NCBI GenBank assembly: GCA_025935735.1
Contig: JAICUS010000214.1
Coordinates: 1-9,108 of the forward strand
Source: Solirubrobacteraceae bacterium
GTDB lineage: Bacteria > Actinomycetota > Thermoleophilia > Solirubrobacterales > Solirubrobacteraceae
Direction of reading: 5' to 3'
Length of the DNA: 9,108 nucleotides
Notes under the pieces: generated by a model
Seen by the model: the letters and a program-made list of their open reading frames with translations, nothing else
Databases searched by the model: none
What the model was told of the DNA's origin: nothing
Part shown: positions 6,146-9,108 of the stretch, piece by piece
How the letters are laid out: the number at the start of each line of letters is the position of its first letter
Numbering within the stretch: position 1 is the first letter of the stretch
Program-made: the position numbers and the translations under genes

Positions 6146-6348
6146 TCTGGCGGGGTCTCCGAGAGCCGTTTTCGGGACCGATCGAAGTCGTCTAGGACCC
6201 GCCCGAGCAACTCGATGGCGGTTGCCGGGGCGTCGGGGGAAGCCCGCATCGCGTCGAGTGCAAGCCGCGCGCCCGCAACCAGGGCGGAGAGCTCCTGGCC
6301 CGTCGCCGTGACCGTGAAGACGTTCTCGCGACTCCGCTCGACTCGCAC
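6130..6348 (-). CDS. Small uncharacterised protein (72 aa)
   Basis: I do not know a function. The frame has strongly GC-biased third positions and a protein-like pattern, not the Arg/Pro-rich look of shadow frames. The N-terminal part VRVERSRENVFTVTATGQEL (1-20) suggests a short beta hairpin, followed by an amphipathic helix SALVAGARLALDAMRAS (21-37) and a second helix AIELLGRVLDDFDRSRKRL (44-62). The tail is charged. This is a small soluble alpha/beta protein with no signal peptide or metal-binding motif. GTG 6348 is chosen as start because it opens directly at the 'RVER' strand. TTG 6384 would add 12 residues (MPGSGPVRQNRG) without a ribosome-binding site, and neither start has a strong one. 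It converges with the AhpD-like gene, 32 nt apart. Confidence 0.6.
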   Translation of the reverse strand: MRVERSRENVFTVTATGQELSALVAGARLALDAMRASPDAPATAIELLGRVLDDFDRSRKRLSETPPDGDRR

Positions 6349-6735
6349 ACCCCGATTCTGGCGCACCGGCCCACTGCCCGGCAACGACTCGCGTAGCGAG
6401 ACAGCGAGCCTCCTGCGGCTCGACGCCTGATCGGGCGGTTAGCGGCGCGGTCGAGTCTCCGTCGCGACCTCCGGCTCTCATCAAGGACCCGCCGGGCTTG
6501 GCGCTTTCCTTGCGGCCGGGCCCTCTGCGTCGCGGGGGCTCTCGCTGCTGCATCCGCCTGGCAGGAGTAGCTGGCCGCCGCGATCCGGCGCTGCTCCTAT
6601 CCATGCTCAGCAGCGGCGTAGACGGCGCCGAGAGCGCAGACTGCGGCTGCTGCTTCGGCGACGCTGCGATAGCCGCTTCGGGCGAGCGAGGCGGGCATCT
6701 TCGGCAGCGAAGACTGCTGTCCGAAGGAGGACCAC
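6349..6735. other. Non-coding region upstream of the recombinase
   Basis: I see no gene in these 387 bp; open frames on both strands are Arg/Ser/Pro/Ala-rich. Structures present are a short dyad CTCGC/GCGAG at 6388-6400, a GCGATAGCC site at 6666-6674 shared with the dyad at 5352-5360, and a 6-bp hairpin at 6698-6713. Part of the hairpin (TCGGCAGCGAAG) recurs downstream of the recombinase. It may hold the recombinase promoter and a recombination site; this is inference. Confidence 0.4.
6698..6713. repeat. 6-bp hairpin carrying one copy of a 12-bp repeat
   Basis: TCTTCG, GCAG loop, CGAAGA: a perfect 6-bp stem just upstream of the recombinase. The 12 bases TCGGCAGCGAAG at 6701-6712 occur again at 7508-7519, so the two copies bracket the recombinase gene. 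They could be remnants of attachment or recombinase-binding sites, or chance. Confidence 0.25.
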
Positions 6736-7434
6736 ATGCCCGAGCGCCTGCTCGATGCAGCCGGCCGTCGCCGCTCGCCCGCCACGCTGCCGGGATTCCA
6801 CGCCGGTCGCCCGCCACGCAACAAGGGGATGCGCTACCCAGCGGACCCGCCCACGGTCGAGGAGATCGTCGCGGTCATGCGCGCAGCCGGCGAGACGATC
6901 CACGGGCGGCGCCTGCGCGCCCTGATCGTCATGCTCTGGCGCGCCGGGCTGCGGATCAGCGAAGCGCTCGCGCTCGCTGAGGCCGATCTCGATCCGCGGC
7001 GGGGCGCCGTGCTGGTCCGTCGCGGCAAGGGCGGCCGCCGGCGCGAGATCGGCATGGACGCCTGGGCGTGGGAGCAGTTGCAGCCGTGGCTCACCGCCCG
7101 AGTAGAGCTTCCCATCGGGCCGCTGCTCTGCATCATCAACGGTCCGACGCGCGGCCGGCGCTGGTCGATCGCGGCCGCTCGCGCGCAGTTGCGCGACACT
7201 GCGGCTGCCGCCGGCGTCCGGCGACGCTTTGCGCCCCACCAACTCCGCCACGCCCACGCGGTCGAGCTCGCGCACGAAGGCGTCCCGCTCGTCGTCATTC
7301 AGCGCCAACTCGGCCACAGCAACCTCGGCATCACGTCCGTCTACCTGCAGGGCATCGACAACGCCGAGATCATCGAGACCGTCCACGCCCGGCGAGCGCC
7401 CGTGGTCGCAGTCCACTTCAAGCTCAAGCGTTGA
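6736..7434 (+). CDS. Tyrosine recombinase/integrase, catalytic core only
   Basis: A 232-aa site-specific recombinase that cuts and rejoins DNA through a 3'-phosphotyrosine link. All catalytic residues are visible: Arg73 in GLRISEAL, Lys98 in RRGKGG, His168-x-x-Arg171 in HQLRHAH, His194 in LGHSN and the nucleophile Tyr203 in SVYLQG. The family usually has about 300 residues with an N-terminal SAM-like DNA-clamping domain. Here only about 40 residues (Arg/Pro-rich) precede the catalytic domain, so that clamp is missing. ATG 6736 follows GAAGGAGG (6723-6730) at 5 nt, so the short form is the translated product and not a misannotated start. Cargo, an excisionase and clear att sites are not visible. 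It may be a self-standing mobile recombinase or a domesticated one. The frame shows no break, so it is probably active. Confidence 0.92.
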   Translation: MPERLLDAAGRRRSPATLPGFHAGRPPRNKGMRYPADPPTVEEIVAVMRAAGETIHGRRLRALIVMLWRAGLRISEALALAEADLDPRRGAVLVRRGKGGRRREIGMDAWAWEQLQPWLTARVELPIGPLLCIINGPTRGRRWSIAAARAQLRDTAAAAGVRRRFAPHQLRHAHAVELAHEGVPLVVIQRQLGHSNLGITSVYLQGIDNAEIIETVHARRAPVVAVHFKLKR

Positions 7435-7507
7435 CGGCGGAGATCGCCAATCGCGCAAAGCAATACCGACGCCGACGACCTTCTCGGACCGCTGCTGCTC
7501 GTCCTCC

Positions 7508-7519
7508 TCGGCAGCGAAG
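7508..7519. repeat. Second copy of 12-bp direct repeat flanking the recombinase
   Basis: TCGGCAGCGAAG, identical to 6701-6712 and in the same orientation. It lies 74 nt after the recombinase stop. The copies are 807 bp apart. Unlike the first copy, this one is preceded by C instead of CT and does not form the 6-bp hairpin. Confidence 0.25.
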
Positions 7520-7615
7520 CGGCCGCCGTAGTCGCTCGCGCCGCATGACCCATCGAGGGTGTTTCACTTTCGATTGGCGAGGGGTCCGCTCTCGAGGTGC
7601 GTGAACTGGCGCACC

Positions 7616-7635
7616 ACCGAGATCTGTGTCTCGGT
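7616..7635. terminator. 7-bp dyad downstream of the recombinase
   Basis: ACCGAGA (7616-7622) and TCTCGGT (7629-7635) are perfect inverted copies around a 6-nt loop. It lies 181 nt after the recombinase stop, with no T-run. It may be a terminator or a protein-binding dyad. Confidence 0.3.
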
Positions 7636-7810
7636 TGCCCCGTCCAAGAGCGCGTTCGAGCCGTCCCCTACGGGTGTCATGACCTGCGGCACGCGAATCG
7701 AATGAGCCGCTTCTCGTTGGCGAGCTGGCGCTCCGTTCCGCGCGCGCGACCAAGGCTGACCTGAGGCCCGTGGAGCGGGGTCAGGAGCGACGCGTCCGCA
7801 GTCAGCACGG

Positions 7811-7816
7811 TACCTT
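7811..7816 (+). promoter_or_regulatory. -10-like box for a leaderless nuclease-ATL transcript
   Basis: TACCTT fits the TANNNT pattern, and the GTG start at 7823 lies 6 nt further on, the position of a transcription start. No Shine-Dalgarno sequence precedes that GTG, which supports a leaderless mRNA. I see no clear -35 box. Confidence 0.3.
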
Positions 7817-7822
7817 CGCATC

Positions 7823-8917
7823 GTGGCCGGCGCCCGCAACTCTTTCCAGCTCTTCTCACTCGGCTCCAGCGTGAAGGGCTCGCCCACCCTCGTGAAGCCC
7901 GTGACGTTCCAAGCGCTCAGCGCGCGCGAGGTCCAGGAGATCGAACGGTGGCTCAAGCACGAACCCGGGGTGATGGGTGAGCCGCTGAAGATCGTCGCCA
8001 GCCAGCTGGCCGGCTTCGACAAGACGCTCGACCGCCTCGACCTGCTCGCACTGGACCGCAACGGCAAGCTCGTCGTGATCGAGATCAAGCGCGACGACTC
8101 CAGCAAAAGCCAGGACCTGCAGGCCCTGCGCTACGCCGCCTACTGCTCCGGCCTGACCGCCGAGCAAGTAGTCGGTCTCTACCGCGCGTACGAGCGTTCC
8201 GAGCACAACCGCGAGCTGACGACCGGAGAGGCCCGGCAGGAGCTGGAGGAGTTCATCCGAAGCGAGAGCCTCGACGCGCTCGACGAGGACGACCAGCCAC
8301 GAATGATCCTGGTCGCCACCGGGTTCCAGGTCGGGGTGACGAACACGACTCTGTGGCTGCTGCGCAACTCCGAGCTGGACATCACCTGTGTGCAGGTACA
8401 GCCGTACGAGATCAACGCCGAGATAGTGCTCGCCTCCACCGTCCTCATCCCGCTGCCGGAGGCCGAGGAGTACCAGTCGCGGCTAAAGGAAAAGCAACGC
8501 AAGGCTCGCAGCCACCGCGACGGGGACACCATCGACTTCGAAATCGTCCGCGCGTTCATCGCCTCGATTCCCAAGGGCCGCTGGGCCTCCTACGGCGATG
8601 TGGCCGCGGCCGCCGGCGCGCCGAAGGGCGGTCAGGCGCTCGGAACTTGGCTCTCGCGCAACCCGGTACGGCGGGGTGAGAAAGAGGTCCCGTCGCTGGT
8701 GTACCGCGTACTCACGCGCCACGGCGAGGTCAGCCCCGGCTGGCGGGCGACGGAGCCTGAGCTGCTGCCCACGCCGCAGGCGGTACAGGCCGAGCTCGCC
8801 GACGAGGGCGTGACCTTCGACGCCACCGGTCGCGCCAGCCAGGACCAGCGGTGGACGCCAGAGGACTGGGCAGCGTTGCAGGACGGCGCCGTCAACGGCG
8901 GTGGTACCGCCGTCTGA
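7823..8917 (+). CDS. NucS/DUF91-like nuclease fused to alkyltransferase-like (MGMT/ATL) domain
   Basis: A 364-aa two-domain protein, probably for DNA repair. Residues about 28-130 resemble the nuclease domain of NucS/EndoMS (DUF91, PD-(D/E)XK fold). Asp73 in RLDLLAL and Glu87-Ile-Lys89 in VVIEIKR are the metal-binding and catalytic residues, followed by the helix QDLQALRYAAY (97-107). A middle region runs to about 235 and ends in a charged linker. Residues about 238-310 match the MGMT DNA-binding domain: FIASIPKGRWASYGDVAAAAG keeps the base-flipping Tyr257 (human Tyr114). The alkyl-accepting Cys of PCHRV is Val293 (SLVYRV), and the Arg128 finger is Gln271. It therefore cannot repair by alkyl transfer and should act, as ATL proteins do, by recognising a lesion, perhaps to direct the attached nuclease. 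GTG 7823 gives the family-like N-terminus. The final 50 residues are unassigned. Confidence 0.87.
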   Translation: MAGARNSFQLFSLGSSVKGSPTLVKPVTFQALSAREVQEIERWLKHEPGVMGEPLKIVASQLAGFDKTLDRLDLLALDRNGKLVVIEIKRDDSSKSQDLQALRYAAYCSGLTAEQVVGLYRAYERSEHNRELTTGEARQELEEFIRSESLDALDEDDQPRMILVATGFQVGVTNTTLWLLRNSELDITCVQVQPYEINAEIVLASTVLIPLPEAEEYQSRLKEKQRKARSHRDGDTIDFEIVRAFIASIPKGRWASYGDVAAAAGAPKGGQALGTWLSRNPVRRGEKEVPSLVYRVLTRHGEVSPGWRATEPELLPTPQAVQAELADEGVTFDATGRASQDQRWTPEDWAALQDGAVNGGGTAV

Positions 8918-8957
8918 CGCTGGCTGAGCGGTTTCCGACGATTCCGAGATCTCCCGC

Positions 8958-8983
8958 CTGCTGGATGTCGCGCAAACCAGCAG
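8958..8983. terminator. Inverted repeat between convergent genes
   Basis: CTGCTGG (8958-8964) and CCAGCAG (8977-8983) are perfect 7-bp inverted copies with a 12-nt loop. They lie 40 nt after the nuclease-ATL stop and 21 nt from the stop of the converging minus-strand gene, a fitting place for a two-way terminator. Confidence 0.4.
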
Positions 8984-9004
8984 CCCGAGGCCGAGGCATC
9001 GGCG

Positions 9005-9108
9005 TCACGAGCGTTGGCGAAGCAGGAAGTCAAGGGTCGCACGGTTGAACGTCTCGGGGTCCTCGTGGAGCCCGGCGTGTGACAGGTGGTCAAAGACCAC
9101 CAGCTCGC
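9005..9108 (-). CDS. Alpha/beta hydrolase, C-terminal end (partial)
   Basis: The gene enters from the right edge on the minus strand, so only its last 33 codons are present, with the stop at 9005-9007. They read ELVVFDHLSHAGLHEDPETF, then a segment ending in LDFLLRQRS. The order 'strand, H-x-x-H-x3-H-E-D-P-E-x-F-N, helix ending in FL' is the typical end of alpha/beta-hydrolase-fold enzymes such as proline iminopeptidase-like and haloperoxidase-like hydrolases. The His in SHAG (residue 10 of the fragment) would be the catalytic histidine. The nucleophile and acid lie outside the window, so the substrate cannot be inferred. It converges with the nuclease-ATL gene. Confidence 0.72.
   Translation of the reverse strand, partial: ELVVFDHLSHAGLHEDPETFNRATLDFLLRQRS

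Larger units (their letters stand above)
7435..7822. other. Non-coding region between recombinase and nuclease-ATL gene
   Basis: These 388 bp hold no gene I can support. Visible items are the second TCGGCAGCGAAG copy (7508-7519); a 7-bp dyad ACCGAGA/TCTCGGT (7616-7635); a short plus-strand reading CHDLRHAN around 7675-7698 that resembles an integrase motif; and a weak 38-codon minus-strand frame (7680 to 7564). The frame of the recombinase stays open after its TGA for 37 codons, to a TGA at 7546-7548. The last bases before 7823 contain a -10-like box. Confidence 0.4.

Noticed and set aside
5870..6817. 315-codon minus-strand frame
   Set aside because: It crosses the AhpD-like gene, the small minus-strand gene in another frame and the recombinase start. 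Composition is Arg/Ala/Pro/Ser-rich.
5344..7461. 10-mer CGCGCAAAGC at 5344-5353 and 7452-7461
   Set aside because: Too short and of low complexity; the flanking bases do not match.
7435..7548. 37-codon in-frame extension after the recombinase TGA, with a hydrophobic stretch LLGPLLLVLLG
   Set aside because: Recombinases of this type normally end shortly after the Tyr region. GC-rich DNA often yields Leu/Ala-rich frames, and nothing suggests TGA readthrough.
1..9108. CRISPR array, tRNA or rRNA genes
   Set aside because: No regularly spaced repeats, cloverleaf pattern or rRNA-like stretch was seen on either strand.

Overview
This is a GC-rich bacterial window with GTG starts, high G/C at third codon positions and little spacer DNA. 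The base composition and the gene families (compact tyrosine recombinase, NucS/DUF91-type nuclease domain, AhpD-like protein, amidase-signature enzyme) suggest an actinobacterium, perhaps of the Thermoleophilia/Solirubrobacterales kind. That placement is inference; there is no rRNA or other taxonomic marker here.

Layout, left to right. Positions 1-459 hold no gene I can support, only a small hairpin and a promoter-like element. An amidase-signature hydrolase (460-1896, +) is followed by a class I SAM-dependent methyltransferase (2020-2568, +), which probably has its own promoter. Next comes a same-strand block: a 129-aa protein of unknown function, possibly PUA/EVE-like (2856-3245); a 424-aa membrane protein with two pairs of transmembrane helices (3534-4808); and a compact stand-alone GGDEF protein whose start overlaps the membrane gene's stop as ATGA (4805-5305). 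A 9-bp dyad ends the block. An AhpD-like peroxidase/CMD-family protein (5684-6097, +) follows, preceded by a possible promoter and a short leader ORF. It converges on a small conserved-looking minus-strand protein (6130-6348) across an 11-bp stem terminator. A stand-alone catalytic-core tyrosine recombinase (6736-7434, +) marks a possibly mobile stretch with non-coding flanks of about 390 bp each. The last full gene (7823-8917, +) joins a NucS/DUF91-like PD-(D/E)XK nuclease domain to an alkyltransferase-like (MGMT/ATL) DNA-binding domain that has lost the alkyl-accepting cysteine. The window closes on the C-terminal end of a minus-strand alpha/beta hydrolase (9005-9108).

Most genes are separate metabolic or repair functions. 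Two units look like more than housekeeping. One is the overlapping membrane-protein/GGDEF pair, possibly a small nucleotide-signalling module with its own membrane partner, with the 129-aa protein upstream. The other is the nuclease-ATL fusion, which would place alkyl-lesion recognition and DNA cleavage in one chain. A near-identical 22-bp element (20/22) lies upstream of both the amidase and the methyltransferase, and its GCGATAG core recurs in other intergenic gaps. It may be a shared promoter or operator.
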